From an uncultured Lutibacter sp. (GTDB lineage Bacteria; Bacteroidota; Bacteroidia; Flavobacteriales; Flavobacteriaceae), in contig NZ_CANLRG010000008.1 of the NCBI RefSeq assembly GCF_947493565.1, positions 117,219 through 181,218 of the forward strand: a stretch of DNA of 64,000 bases, read 5' to 3'. The position numbers were made by a program, and so were the translations under genes. The number at the start of each line of letters is the position of its first letter. Position 1 is the stretch's first letter. Positions 16,917-25,527 of the stretch are shown piece after piece. Below the pieces are notes generated by a model. The model was not told where the DNA came from. It worked only from the letters and a program-made list of their open reading frames with translations, and made no database searches.

Positions 16917-17126
16917 TCATAACTCATCAAGTTTAAATGTTGCTAACAAATATAGATTATTTTTTTAAGTAAATGTAACTAACAAAAGACGGAGAAAGTT
17001 CTCGAACAATTATTGTAATATTATCTATCATTAGTTAGATGTAGCACCTAATTATTTTGTCATTTTTAGATAATTATAAAATATATGTAACATTTAATCA
17101 GGACAGGATTACTAGTTTTAAAAGCT

Positions 17127-17375
17127 TCAAAATAAGCTAAGTGGTAAAACTATACCAGCTGTAATTCCTATAATTATATTCAATCCAAAAGTAAGTTCCA
17201 CATCATTTGGGTGTACCCAATAAAAAGCAACACTAAATATTACAGCTAAAATCATAGTACCCATAAAAGTATTTTTCTTACCAAATTTAGCTGAGACAGG
17301 TTTTGCAAGTAAAACACCTATTAAATTTGAATTAAAAAAGTCACATAAAAAATATATCCTAACAAAAAAAACCAT
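17127..17375 (-). pseudogene. Internal fragment of an MFS (GPH-type) transporter
   Basis: 82 codons with two to three membrane helices. LIGVLLAKPVSAKFGKKNTF is the inner loop between helices typical of glycoside-pentoside-hexuronide symporters in Bacteroidota, and LNIIIGITAGIVLPL is the next helix pair. A full protein has about 450 residues; both ends are missing here. The upstream end abuts an S41 peptidase fragment on the opposite strand, so this is a rearrangement scar. Confidence 0.65.
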
Positions 17376-17697
17376 AACTATTCAGGGAACGTATACGTAT
17401 TGTCTAGTTCGGCTGTAATGAGTAGTAATGAGTCTTTTATTTTAATGATGAAAACATTGCCAAACACCAAAGTAGTGGGTATGACAACCTATGGAGCTTC
17501 AGGAAATCCTAAGGCCTATGATCTCTCAAATGGCATTAAAGTTTACTTACCATCATGGAAAGCCTATACCCTTGAAGGAGATTTAATTGAAGACCATGGC
17601 ATTAAACCAGGTATTGAAATCATAACAACTGAAAAAGAATTCATCAATAGATGATGTACTTATTGATCGGGTATTAAAAATGATAAAAAAACAATAA
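17376..17697 (+). pseudogene. C-terminal fragment of an S41 (tail-specific) peptidase
   Basis: The frame reads NYSGNVYVLSSSAVMSSNES, TTYGASGNPKAYDLSNGI and LIEDHGIKPGIEI, the order of the S41 catalytic-core end. An in-frame TTG at 17400 is only internal. It meets TGA at 17652-17654, but the last residues of the family (DDVLIDRVLKMIKKQ, to TAA 17695-17697) follow in the next frame, so there is also a frameshift near 17650. The N-terminal PDZ and most of the core are missing. Non-functional. Confidence 0.7.
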
Positions 17698-17707
17698 ATT
17701 AAAAGAT

Positions 17708-18070
17708 ATGAGAAATAGCTTAATAATTCTACTTGCTTTGTCTTTTACATCTTGTAAGAGAAATAATCAACTTAATCTAAATCAAATAACTACAAACTAC
17801 AATAATAAAAAATTAAAGATTGAAAGAGTTGAGTATTTAATTAATAGGATTGATTCTTTTAGTAATGGTCTTATTTGGAACAATAAAGGGTATGGTTTAA
17901 TTGAAAAAGATTTTACTGATTCATTATTTGGTTTCTCTTTTTATGGAAAAAGATTTGATAATCAAAATGAGGTTATATATTATAAAGGTAATGGTTTTAT
18001 AATCTCTCCAAAAACAAAGAGTTATTCAATAAAAAATAATCTTGGGATACGATCAAGACCTAAACTTTAA
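17708..18070 (+). CDS. Small lipoprotein, possibly a truncated TlpA-type N-terminal domain
   Basis: 120 residues with a lipoprotein signal ending FTSC (Cys 16). The part RVEYLINRIDSFSNGLIWNN and GFSFYGKRFDNQNEVIYY resembles the N-terminal beta domain found before the thioredoxin fold in some Flavobacteriia lipoproteins (from memory, weak). No CxxC thioredoxin motif follows, so if this relation is right the gene has lost its 3' part. It lies at the edge of a debris field next to tRNA-Leu. Confidence 0.4.
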   Translation: MRNSLIILLALSFTSCKRNNQLNLNQITTNYNNKKLKIERVEYLINRIDSFSNGLIWNNKGYGLIEKDFTDSLFGFSFYGKRFDNQNEVIYYKGNGFIISPKTKSYSIKNNLGIRSRPKL

Positions 18071-18162
18071 TAATTATAATTACAACTTCATTCTAATAAT
18101 TTAATTAAGTATTAAAGATTAAGATTTGATATCAATTTAAATTAGATTTTAAAATCAGCAAA

Positions 18163-18184
18163 ATGTTGTACCTATGTTGTACCT
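18163..18184. repeat. Perfect tandem 11-bp repeat beside tRNA-Leu
   Basis: ATGTTGTACCT occurs twice head to tail (18163-18173 and 18174-18184), directly before the terminator of tRNA-Leu. Position beside a tRNA and beside decayed accessory genes makes it a candidate integrase core or accessory site. No integrase and no second tRNA-end copy were found. Confidence 0.4.
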
Positions 18185-18187
18185 GAA

Positions 18188-18219
18188 TAAAAAAAGCCAC
18201 TCAATATTGAGAGGCTTTT
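18188..18219 (-). terminator. Rho-independent terminator of tRNA-Leu
   Basis: AAAAGCC-CTCAA-TA-TTGAG-GGCTTTT forms a stem of about 12 pairs with one mismatch; on the minus strand it is followed by a run of seven T. It begins two bases after the tRNA 3' end. Confidence 0.75.
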
Positions 18220-18220
18220 G

Positions 18221-18302
18221 TGCGGCTGAAGGGAGTCGAACCCCCACGCCTTGCGGCACTAGATCCTAAGTCTAGCGTGTCTACCAATTCCACCACAGCC
18301 GC
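18221..18302 (-). tRNA. tRNA-Leu (anticodon UAG)
   Basis: Read on the minus strand, 7-bp acceptor arms GCGGCTG and CAGCCGC with discriminator A, a D-arm with GGAATTGGTAGACA, anticodon stem-loop CTAGA-CTTAGGA-TCTAG giving UAG, a class II variable arm (TGCCGCAAGGCGT) and T-arm GGGGGTTCGACTCCC. No CCA is encoded. It is a single tRNA gene. Confidence 0.95.
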
Positions 18303-18393
18303 GAAATTGGACTGCAAATATACACAATACTTAGAAAATGCAAAGTAGTTATTCCATATTTTTTTCATTAATTTTAAATCAGATAAAAATGTG

Positions 18394-18401
18394 TATTTTT
18401 G
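18394..18401 (+). promoter_or_regulatory. Candidate -7 element for the M20 dipeptidase gene
   Basis: TATTTTTG matches TAnnTTTG and lies 22 bases before the ATG at 18424. Confidence 0.4.
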
Positions 18402-18423
18402 AATAAAATAAATTTTAATTTTA

Positions 18424-19812
18424 ATGGAAAATATTAAATCCTACGTCAGTCAACACAAAGACAGATTTATAAATGAACTTATTGAATTACTAAAAATCCC
18501 ATCTATTAGTGCAGATTCTGCTTACAGTCAAGATGTTTTAAATACTGCCGATGCTATTAAAATAGCTTTGGAAAAAGCTGGCTGCAACCACGTTGAAATA
18601 TGTGATACTCCAGGTTACCCAATAGTTTACGGAGAAAAAATAATAAATAAAGATTTACCTACTGTTTTGGTTTATGGACATTATGATGTTCAACCTGCTG
18701 ATCCTATAGAATTATGGACTTCTCCTCCATTTGAGCCTGTTATTAAAAATACAGAAAAACATCCTGACGGAGCCATTTTTGCGCGTGGCGCTTGTGATGA
18801 TAAAGGTCAAATGTATATGCATGTAAAAGCATTGGAATACATGACCAAAACTGGGAATCTTCCATGTAATGTTAAATTTATGATTGAAGGTGAAGAAGAA
18901 ATTGGCTCATCAAGTTTGGCTTGGTTTGTAGAACGAAATCAAGAAAAACTTGCGAACGATGTTATTTTAATTTCAGATACTGGAATGATTTCAAATTCAC
19001 AACCATCTATCACTACTGGATTAAGAGGGTTGAGTTATGTTGAAGTTGAAGTTACTGGCCCTAACAGAGATTTACACTCTGGTTTATATGGAGGAGCTGT
19101 TGCAAATCCAATTAATGTGTTAACAAAAATGATTGCTTCTTTGCATGATTCTAATAATCATATTACTATTCCTGGCTTCTACGATAAGGTTGAAGAATTA
19201 TCGTCTCAAGAAAGAGCTGAAATGGCCAAAGCTCCTTTTTCATTAGAAAATTATAAAAAAGCTTTAGATATTGATGATATATATGGAGAAACAGGTTATA
19301 CAACAAATGAAAGAAATTCAATTCGGCCAACTTTAGATGTTAATGGTATTTGGGGAGGCTATACTGGTGAAGGAGCCAAAACAGTAATTGCAAGTAAAGC
19401 GTATGCAAAAATTTCTATGCGTTTAGTTCCAAATCAAGATTGGAAAGAAATTACTGATTTGTTTATAAAACATTTTGAAAGTATAGCTCCAAAAGCTGTA
19501 AAAGTAAAAGTAACACCTCATCATGGAGGTCAAGGTTATGTTACTCCAATTGACAATATTGGATACCAAGCAGCTAATAAAGCTTACACAGAAACTTTTG
19601 GCATTCCTGCAATTCCTCAACGTTCGGGAGGAAGTATACCAATTGTTGCTCTATTTGAAAAAGAACTTAAAAGCAAAACTATTTTAATGGGATTTGGTTT
19701 AGATAGCGATGCCATTCATTCTCCAAACGAACATTTTGGGGTTTTCAATTACTTAAAGGGTATTGAAACCATTCCATTATTTTATAAATATTTTACTGAA
19801 ATGAGTAAATAA
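18424..19812 (+). CDS. M20-family dipeptidase
   Basis: 462 residues, the usual length. Zinc ligands and catalytic residues are visible: H86 and D88 in YGHYDVQP, the bridging Asp in RGACDDKGQ (about 123), the catalytic pair in EGEEEIGSSS (about 145), an Asp in ISDTGM and a late HSPNE His. A dimerisation domain with TGLRGLSYVEVEVTGPNRDLHSG sits in the middle. It hydrolyses dipeptides in the cytosol; no signal peptide. It stands alone between tRNA-Leu and a bidirectional terminator. Confidence 0.9.
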   Translation: MENIKSYVSQHKDRFINELIELLKIPSISADSAYSQDVLNTADAIKIALEKAGCNHVEICDTPGYPIVYGEKIINKDLPTVLVYGHYDVQPADPIELWTSPPFEPVIKNTEKHPDGAIFARGACDDKGQMYMHVKALEYMTKTGNLPCNVKFMIEGEEEIGSSSLAWFVERNQEKLANDVILISDTGMISNSQPSITTGLRGLSYVEVEVTGPNRDLHSGLYGGAVANPINVLTKMIASLHDSNNHITIPGFYDKVEELSSQERAEMAKAPFSLENYKKALDIDDIYGETGYTTNERNSIRPTLDVNGIWGGYTGEGAKTVIASKAYAKISMRLVPNQDWKEITDLFIKHFESIAPKAVKVKVTPHHGGQGYVTPIDNIGYQAANKAYTETFGIPAIPQRSGGSIPIVALFEKELKSKTILMGFGLDSDAIHSPNEHFGVFNYLKGIETIPLFYKYFTEMSK

Positions 19813-19820
19813 AAAATAAA

Positions 19821-19849
19821 AAAACCGTTCATATGAACGGTTTTTTTTA
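19821..19849. terminator. Bidirectional rho-independent terminator
   Basis: AAAACCGTTCATATGAACGG followed by T8 is a perfect palindromic stem (11-12 pairs) flanked by A-run and T-run, placed between convergent M20 and nadB genes. Confidence 0.85.
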
Positions 19850-19873
19850 TTATCACATATTGACAATTATATT

Positions 19874-21466
19874 TTACAACTCATTTACCAAATCAGCACT
19901 ATAAAAGCCACCTTTATTTTCTTTTCTAGTTTTAGAAAATTGCGTTATTAAATATGCAGTAGTAATAAGATTTCTAAGCTCACACAAATCTACCGATAGT
20001 TCGGAATGATCGTATAATCTTTTATTATCTTCATACAAAACTTTTAATTTTCTTTCTGCACGTAATAATCGTTCATTTGAACGTACAATTCCTACATAAT
20101 TACTCATAATTGTCTTCACTTCATTTCTATCATGAGTAATTAATATTTTTTCCATGTTTTTAACAACACCACTATCATTCCAAACAGGTATTTGCTTCGG
20201 AAATTTAATTTTTGAAAAACGTTTTTTTAAATTTTCAAAAGCATTATGTGAAAAAACCAACCCTTCTAATAATGAGTTAGAGGCTAATCTATTTGCTCCA
20301 TGAAGCCCCGACCTAGTAACTTCGCCACTTGCATATAAGTTTTTAATGGAGGTTTTTCCTTTTTTATTAACATTTACACCTCCACAAATATAATGTTGCG
20401 CTGGTGATACTGGAATAAAGTCTTTCCTCACGTCAATCCCTAAACTCATACATTTTTCAGTGATATTTGGGAAATGCTTCTGAAATTCTTCAAAATTAAT
20501 ATGTGTACAATCTAAATATACATAAGGAGCTCCACTTTTTTTAAGTTCACTGTCTATAGCTCGAGCAACAATGTCACGCGAAGCTAATTCTTCCCGTTCA
20601 TCATATTTGTGCATAAAGCGTTTTCCATTAAAATCTCTTAAAATTGCTCCTTCACCTCTAACTGCTTCAGAAATAAGAAACGCTGGGTATTCTCCTGGAT
20701 TGTACAGTGCTGTTGGGTGAAATTGTATAAATTCAACATCTGATATTTCAGCTTTTGCTCTATAGGCCATAGCAATTCCATCACCTGTTGCAATTACTGG
20801 GTTAGTTGTAGTAATATAAACCTGACCTATACCACCTGATGCCAACATTGTAACCTTTGATGAAAAAGTTTTAACAATGCTCTTTTTCTCATCTAATACA
20901 TAAGCTCCATAACAAGTAATTTTCTCTTGTCGTTTTGTTTGTTTCTTTTTTACCTGATGCTCAGTTATTAAATCAATTGCATAATGGTATGTTAAAAAAT
21001 TGATATTTTCAAATTTTTCAACTTGTTCAATAAGAGCTCTTTCTATTTCAGCTCCAGTAATATCTTTGTGATGTAAAATTCTATCTTGTGAGTGACCTCC
21101 TTCCCTACCTAAAGAATAGGTTCCATTTTTATCTTTATCAAATTTAGTTCCCCAATCAATAAGTTCTTGTAAACGTTTAGGTGCTTCTTTTACCACCATT
21201 TCAACAACTTCTTCATCACAAATACCATCACCAGCAATTAAAGTATCTTTTATGTGTTGATCGAATGAATCTACTGTTTTATCCCAAACTGTTGAAATAC
21301 CTCCTTGAGCATATTTGGTATTGCATTCATTTTTTTCATTTTTAGTTACTATAGTAATTTTGGCGTCTTTAAAATGAGTTGCTGTTTTTAAAGCAAATGT
21401 AAGTCCAGCAATACCTGAACCAATAATTAAAAAATCAGTTTTATGTATCTTTTTTTCAGCATTCAT
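19874..21466 (-). CDS. nadB: L-aspartate oxidase
   Basis: 530 residues. FAD-binding DFLIIGSGIAGLTFALK at the N-terminus, the substrate-site GREGGHSQDRILHHKD, and VEFIQFHPTALY are characteristic; QHYICGGVNVN and GLHGANRLASNSLLEGLVF complete the flavoprotein fold. It oxidises L-aspartate to iminoaspartate, the first step of de novo NAD synthesis, and passes it to NadA. It follows nadA by 12 bases on the same strand, so the two are one operon. nadC is not in the window. Confidence 0.97.
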   Translation of the reverse strand: MNAEKKIHKTDFLIIGSGIAGLTFALKTATHFKDAKITIVTKNEKNECNTKYAQGGISTVWDKTVDSFDQHIKDTLIAGDGICDEEVVEMVVKEAPKRLQELIDWGTKFDKDKNGTYSLGREGGHSQDRILHHKDITGAEIERALIEQVEKFENINFLTYHYAIDLITEHQVKKKQTKRQEKITCYGAYVLDEKKSIVKTFSSKVTMLASGGIGQVYITTTNPVIATGDGIAMAYRAKAEISDVEFIQFHPTALYNPGEYPAFLISEAVRGEGAILRDFNGKRFMHKYDEREELASRDIVARAIDSELKKSGAPYVYLDCTHINFEEFQKHFPNITEKCMSLGIDVRKDFIPVSPAQHYICGGVNVNKKGKTSIKNLYASGEVTRSGLHGANRLASNSLLEGLVFSHNAFENLKKRFSKIKFPKQIPVWNDSGVVKNMEKILITHDRNEVKTIMSNYVGIVRSNERLLRAERKLKVLYEDNKRLYDHSELSVDLCELRNLITTAYLITQFSKTRKENKGGFYSADLVNEL

Positions 21467-21478
21467 TCATATAAATGG

Positions 21479-22474
21479 TTATTTGGAAAGCTCCAACATG
21501 CGTTCAATTGAGACTAGTGCCTTTTTACTTAGCTCTGGGTCAACATCAACATTAGGTAGTTCGTGTTTTAAGCACAAATATAATTTTTTCATCGTATTCA
21601 TCTTCATATAAAAACACTCACTACAATTACAGTTATCGTCTTCTACAGGTGCAGGAATTAAAATTTTATCTGGTGATTCTTGACGCATTTTATGTAAAAT
21701 ACCAACCTCAGTTGCTACAATAAAAGTTTTAGCTTTACTAGTTTTTACATAATTTAATAACCCAGAAGTTGAGCCAACATATTTGGCTACTTTTAGTAAA
21801 TGAGCTTCAGACTCTGGATGTGCTATAATTTCAGCTTCTGGATTTTCAGCATATAAATTTAAAATTTTATCAATTGAAAATGCTTCATGAACCATACAAG
21901 CTCCATCCCAAAGCAACATATCTCTACCTGTTTTTTTAATTAACCAAGCGCCTAAATTTCTATCGGGTGCAAAAATAATTGGTTGTTCTTTAGGTATCGA
22001 ATTTATAATTTTCTCTGCATTTGACGATGTACAAACAATATCTGTTAAAGCTTTAATTTCAGCTGAAGTATTCACATACGAAACAACTAAATGATTTGGG
22101 TGTTGTTTTTTAAAAGCTTCAAAGTCAGCTGGAGGACAAGAATCTGCTAAAGAGCAACCAGCTTTTAAATCTGGTAATAATACTTTTTTGGTCGGGTTCA
22201 AGATTTTAGCTGTTTCAGCCATAAAATGAACCCCTGCAAAAACTATAACATCTGCATTTGTAGTCGCTGCCTTTTGAGCCAATGCTAAACTATCTCCAAC
22301 AAAATCTGCAATATCCTGTATGGCATCTTCTTGATAATAATGAGCTAAAATTACTGCATTCTTTTCCTTTCTAAGTCTATTAATTTCTTCAACATAATTA
22401 ATATCTTTTGGGGTTTCTACATCTAAAAACCCTTTTTCTTGTAACTTATTTTTAGCTTCTTCTAAGGTAGTCAT
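21479..22474 (-). CDS. nadA: Quinolinate synthase A
   Basis: 331 residues. Condenses iminoaspartate with dihydroxyacetone phosphate. The three cysteines expected to hold the [4Fe-4S] cluster are present in [21 protein letters not shown] and [34 protein letters not shown] is the conserved N-terminal segment. It leads the nadA-nadB operon; no exact -7 element was found in front of it. Confidence 0.97.
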   Translation of the reverse strand: MTTLEEAKNKLQEKGFLDVETPKDINYVEEINRLRKEKNAVILAHYYQEDAIQDIADFVGDSLALAQKAATTNADVIVFAGVHFMAETAKILNPTKKVLLPDLKAGCSLADSCPPADFEAFKKQHPNHLVVSYVNTSAEIKALTDIVCTSSNAEKIINSIPKEQPIIFAPDRNLGAWLIKKTGRDMLLWDGACMVHEAFSIDKILNLYAENPEAEIIAHPESEAHLLKVAKYVGSTSGLLNYVKTSKAKTFIVATEVGILHKMRQESPDKILIPAPVEDDNCNCSECFYMKMNTMKKLYLCLKHELPNVDVDPELSKKALVSIERMLELSK

Positions 22475-22512
22475 AAATGGTATTTTACTAAATTAAAACC
22501 AATAAATATGCC

Positions 22513-22540
22513 AAACAATCGGATAAAAATCCGATTGTTT
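22513..22540 (-). terminator. Hairpin downstream of ilvE
   Basis: AAACAATCGGAT (22513-22524) and ATCCGATTGTTT (22529-22540) are perfect 12-bp arms with a 4-base loop. There is no good T-run, so termination would be weak; it could equally protect the mRNA end. Confidence 0.5.
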
Positions 22541-22600
22541 AAGCGTATGCAATGTATAAAAACTTATTATTTTAGACAAGATTTCTAAAAATGATTTGAT

Positions 22601-23653
22601 TTATTTCACTTGAAATCTCCAACCAAATTTATCTTCAGCTTTATTTCGTTGAATATCTGTAATACTTTTTTTAATAAAAGAAGCGTAGCTATCGTCAATC
22701 TTAGGGAGTTCAAATTTTTCACCTTTGTGAGCAAATCCTAAAATAGGGCTAATTACCGCTGCGGTTCCAGCACCAAACATTTCTTTTAATTCACCTTTTT
22801 TAGCAGCTTCAATAATTTCAGTAACTCTAACTGGTCTTACTTCTACTTTTATTCCTTTATCTTCAGCAAATTGAATGATACTTTTACGTGTTACTCCATC
22901 TAAAATTCTATCACTTGTTGGAGCTGTTAATAAGGTATCATTAACTCTAAAAAACACATTCATAGTACCAGCTTCTTCCAAAAATTCATGATTTGCTGCA
23001 TCGGTCCATAACACTTGTTGATATCCTTCTTTCGCTGCTAATTTTGCAGGATAAAATGATGCTGCATAATTACCAGCAGCTTTTGCATAACCAACTCCAC
23101 CATTAGCCGCTCTACTATATTTATCTGCAAAAACAACTCTTACTTCCCCTGCATAATATGCTTGTACTGGTGAACAAATAATCATAAATTTATATTTGTT
23201 GGATGAGGATGCAGATACACAATTCTCAGTTGAAATAACAAAAGGTCTAATGTACAATGAGTTGTCAGCTCCTTTTTGAACCCAATCACTATCCATTTTT
23301 ATTAATGTTGTTAATCCTTCAAAAAAGTAATCTTTTGGAAAAGGAGGCATATCTAAACGCTCTGCAGACTTATTAATTCGTTCTTGGTTTTGGTCTGGTC
23401 TAAATAACCAAACATCATCATTATCATCTTTATAAGCTTTCATTCCTTCAAAAACAGCTTGTCCGTAATGAAATACTTTAGCAGAAGGATCAAAAGAAAG
23501 TGCTTGATAAGGTCTAATTTTTGGAGTTTGCCATTCACCATTTTCATAATCACATTCAAACATATGGTCTGTAAAAACCTGACCAAATTTTAAGTTGTTA
23601 AAATCAACTTCTGAAATTTTTGATTTTTCAATTTTTTCTATATGTAAAGCCAT
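22601..23653 (-). CDS. ilvE: Branched-chain amino acid aminotransferase
   Basis: 350 residues, the long (BCAT2-like) form. FHYGQAVFEGMKAYK, the PLP-Lys segment GVGYAKAAGNYAAS, and EEAGTMNVFF plus FGAGTAAVISPI are typical fold-type IV motifs. Transfers amino groups between Leu/Ile/Val and 2-oxoglutarate in the cytosol. Single gene with its own promoter candidate at 23677-23684. Confidence 0.95.
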   Translation of the reverse strand: MALHIEKIEKSKISEVDFNNLKFGQVFTDHMFECDYENGEWQTPKIRPYQALSFDPSAKVFHYGQAVFEGMKAYKDDNDDVWLFRPDQNQERINKSAERLDMPPFPKDYFFEGLTTLIKMDSDWVQKGADNSLYIRPFVISTENCVSASSSNKYKFMIICSPVQAYYAGEVRVVFADKYSRAANGGVGYAKAAGNYAASFYPAKLAAKEGYQQVLWTDAANHEFLEEAGTMNVFFRVNDTLLTAPTSDRILDGVTRKSIIQFAEDKGIKVEVRPVRVTEIIEAAKKGELKEMFGAGTAAVISPILGFAHKGEKFELPKIDDSYASFIKKSITDIQRNKAEDKFGWRFQVK

Positions 23654-23676
23654 AACACGTCTAAATTTAATTTAAA

Positions 23677-23684
23677 CAAAATTA
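23677..23684 (-). promoter_or_regulatory. Candidate -7 element for ilvE
   Basis: CAAAATTA, i.e. TAATTTTG on the minus strand, 24 bases before the ilvE start. Confidence 0.4.
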
Positions 23685-23741
23685 CTTATTTTTTTTAATT
23701 AATAATTTCAAACCTCACTTAAGTTAATTGCTTATTTTTAA

Positions 23742-23749
23742 TATATTTG
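23742..23749 (+). promoter_or_regulatory. Candidate -7 element for the DUF4920 gene
   Basis: TATATTTG, exact match, 29 bases before the ATG at 23779; divergent from the ilvE element 58 bases away. Confidence 0.45.
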
Positions 23750-23778
23750 CCTAAAATGTTGAATTTAAATAAATTGAA

Positions 23779-24273
23779 ATGAGAAAAAATACCATATTAG
23801 TAGTTTTGGCTTTATTTTTTTTAGCTTCATGTAAAAATGAAAACAATAAAAATATTGAAAAACAACAGATTACCTACCTTTCTTTTGGAGATACAATTAA
23901 TGATAGTAATGTGATATCGAAAGAGCAAATGGCAACCAACTATAAAGGACTAAAAGAAGGAGATACTATCCATGTAAAATTTAGTTCTAAAATCAATTCT
24001 GTTTGTAAAAGCAAAGGTTGTTGGATGAATTTAGATTTAGGAAATAATCAAGAATCATTTGTGAAATTTAAAGATTATGGCTTTTTCATGCCTCTTAATT
24101 CAGATGGAAGAGAAGTAATTGTTAACGGAAAAGCTTTTGTAACTACTACCACCGTTGAAGAATTACGCCATTTTGCTGAAGATGCTGGTAAATCTAAAGA
24201 AGAAATTTCAAAAATTACGGAACCTAAATACACTTTATCTTTTGAGGCTAACGGTGTGTTAATGAAAGAATAA
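23779..24273 (+). CDS. DUF4920 lipoprotein
   Basis: 164 residues. Lipoprotein signal ending FLASC (Cys 18). The mature part has a small beta barrel with the conserved CKSKGCWM motif and FKDYGFFMP, DGREVIVNGKAF, and TTTTVEELRHFAEDAG, all DUF4920 hallmarks. The paired cysteines suggest a redox or metal site. Function is unknown. It overlaps the next lipoprotein gene (TAATG), so the two are translationally coupled. Confidence 0.85.
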   Translation: MRKNTILVVLALFFLASCKNENNKNIEKQQITYLSFGDTINDSNVISKEQMATNYKGLKEGDTIHVKFSSKINSVCKSKGCWMNLDLGNNQESFVKFKDYGFFMPLNSDGREVIVNGKAFVTTTTVEELRHFAEDAGKSKEEISKITEPKYTLSFEANGVLMKE

Positions 24274-24704
24274 TGAAAAAAGTTATTATTTTATTTATAA
24301 GTTTTGGACTGTTTTTGGCTTGTAACTCAAATAAAGCTAAAGAATTAAAAAATCCGAATGAAGAATTGGTAATGTATGAATTTTCTGAAATGGCTTTACT
24401 GATGGAAGAAATGTATAAAACCAATGAGACTCTTAAACAAAAGATTGTTAACAAAGAAGCTATTGGCGATTTTTCGATTAAATTTTTAGATATTCACTCT
24501 GCTGTTTTAACAAACCCTAAAGATAGAACTGAAAGTTTTGAAGTTTTTTCAAAAACATTTATTAAAAATCAGCAAGCTATTTTTACCGCTTCACAAGAAA
24601 ACGTTAAAGAACAATTTAACCTCATGGTAAATTCTTGCATTGCGTGTCATAAAACAACGTGTACAGGTCCCATTCCTAGAATCAAAAAATTACTTATTAA
24701 CTAA
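24273..24704 (+). CDS. Lipoprotein with a CxxCH (cytochrome c-like) motif
   Basis: 143 residues. Lipoprotein signal ending FLAC (Cys 16). The rest is helical, and near the C-terminus SCIACHKTTCTGPIPRIKKL has the CxxCH haem-attachment motif followed by a proline-rich IPRIKKL, as in cytochrome c'-like or c-type helical proteins. A distal Met, which could be M88-M108 region, is not certain. Coupled to the DUF4920 gene by a one-base overlap, which suggests a periplasmic redox pair. Confidence 0.65.
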   Translation: MKKVIILFISFGLFLACNSNKAKELKNPNEELVMYEFSEMALLMEEMYKTNETLKQKIVNKEAIGDFSIKFLDIHSAVLTNPKDRTESFEVFSKTFIKNQQAIFTASQENVKEQFNLMVNSCIACHKTTCTGPIPRIKKLLIN

Positions 24705-24707
24705 ATA

Positions 24708-25370
24708 TTGAAAAGAGAAATAATTATAACCTCTGATGGATCTTCTACCATTCACTTGCCTGATTGGGATGAGCAATACCACTCAAAACATGGAGCAATC
24801 CAAGAAGCTAAACACGTATTTATAAAAAATGGGTTGTCATTATTTTCCAAACAACACATTTCTATTTTAGAAATTGGTTTTGGAACTGGTTTAAACAGTT
24901 TTATTACTTTTTTAGAAGCACCTAAAACAGGTTTGGTAATAGATTACGTTGGTATAGAAGCTTACCCTGTTGCTCTTGATGAAATTGAAAAATTAAATTA
25001 TGTTTCACAATTAAATGCCATAACATTTAATAGCATTTTTAAACAAATACACCAGCAAAAATGGGAAGAAAAACATCGCATCTCTAAATCATTTTCTTTA
25101 ATCAAAAGAAAGCAGCTTTTTAATGAAATAAATGATAAAAACATTTTTAATTTAATTTATTTTGATGCTTTTGGAGCAAGAGTACAACCTGAATTATGGA
25201 CAGAAGAAATTTTTAAAAAAATGTACAATGCTTTAAAACCTAATGGAGTTTTAGTAACTTACAGTGCTAAAGGAAGTGTAAGAAGGGCTTTACAAACTGT
25301 AGGTTTTTTAGTTGAAAAACTACCTGGTCCTCCAGGAAAAAGAGAAATGTTACGAGCAATAAAAAAGTAG
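24708..25370 (+). CDS. mnmD: tRNA (5-methylaminomethyl-2-thiouridine) methyltransferase
   Basis: 220 residues from a TTG start (24708), three bases after the preceding stop. It corresponds to the methyltransferase half of MnmC only: SAM motif ILEIGFGTGLNSF, then IYFDAFGARVQPELW and LVTYSAKGSVRRAL, ending GPPGKREMLRA. Adds the last methyl to mnm5s2U34 of tRNA; the FAD-oxidase half of MnmC is absent, as usual in Bacteroidota. Confidence 0.9.
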   Translation: MKREIIITSDGSSTIHLPDWDEQYHSKHGAIQEAKHVFIKNGLSLFSKQHISILEIGFGTGLNSFITFLEAPKTGLVIDYVGIEAYPVALDEIEKLNYVSQLNAITFNSIFKQIHQQKWEEKHRISKSFSLIKRKQLFNEINDKNIFNLIYFDAFGARVQPELWTEEIFKKMYNALKPNGVLVTYSAKGSVRRALQTVGFLVEKLPGPPGKREMLRAIKK

Positions 25371-25388
25371 TTATTAAATGCACATACT

Positions 25389-25526
25389 ATGGAAGGTCAA
25401 CGATTTAAAAAACGCAAAAAACCAAATTATAAAAGAGGGATGCTGTTGGTAGTATTATTAATTATTATACTTTATTTATGGTTTAATGCCGAAAGTATAA
25501 TTACTAATTTATTTGAAGCCAAATAA
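25389..25526 (+). CDS. Small single-helix membrane protein (45 residues)
   Basis: Begins at ATG 25389, 18 bases after mnmD, and ends TAA 25524-25526. A strongly basic N-terminus (EGQRFKKRKKPNYKRG) precedes one hydrophobic helix (MLLVVLLIIILYLWF), then a short acidic tail; the positive-inside rule puts the N-terminus in the cytosol. Coding character is supported by the amphipathic layout and by its fit between mnmD and the convergent glycosyltransferase gene, which starts its stop codon only one base later. Function unknown. Confidence 0.6.
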   Translation: MEGQRFKKRKKPNYKRGMLLVVLLIIILYLWFNAESIITNLFEAK

Positions 25527-25527
25527 A

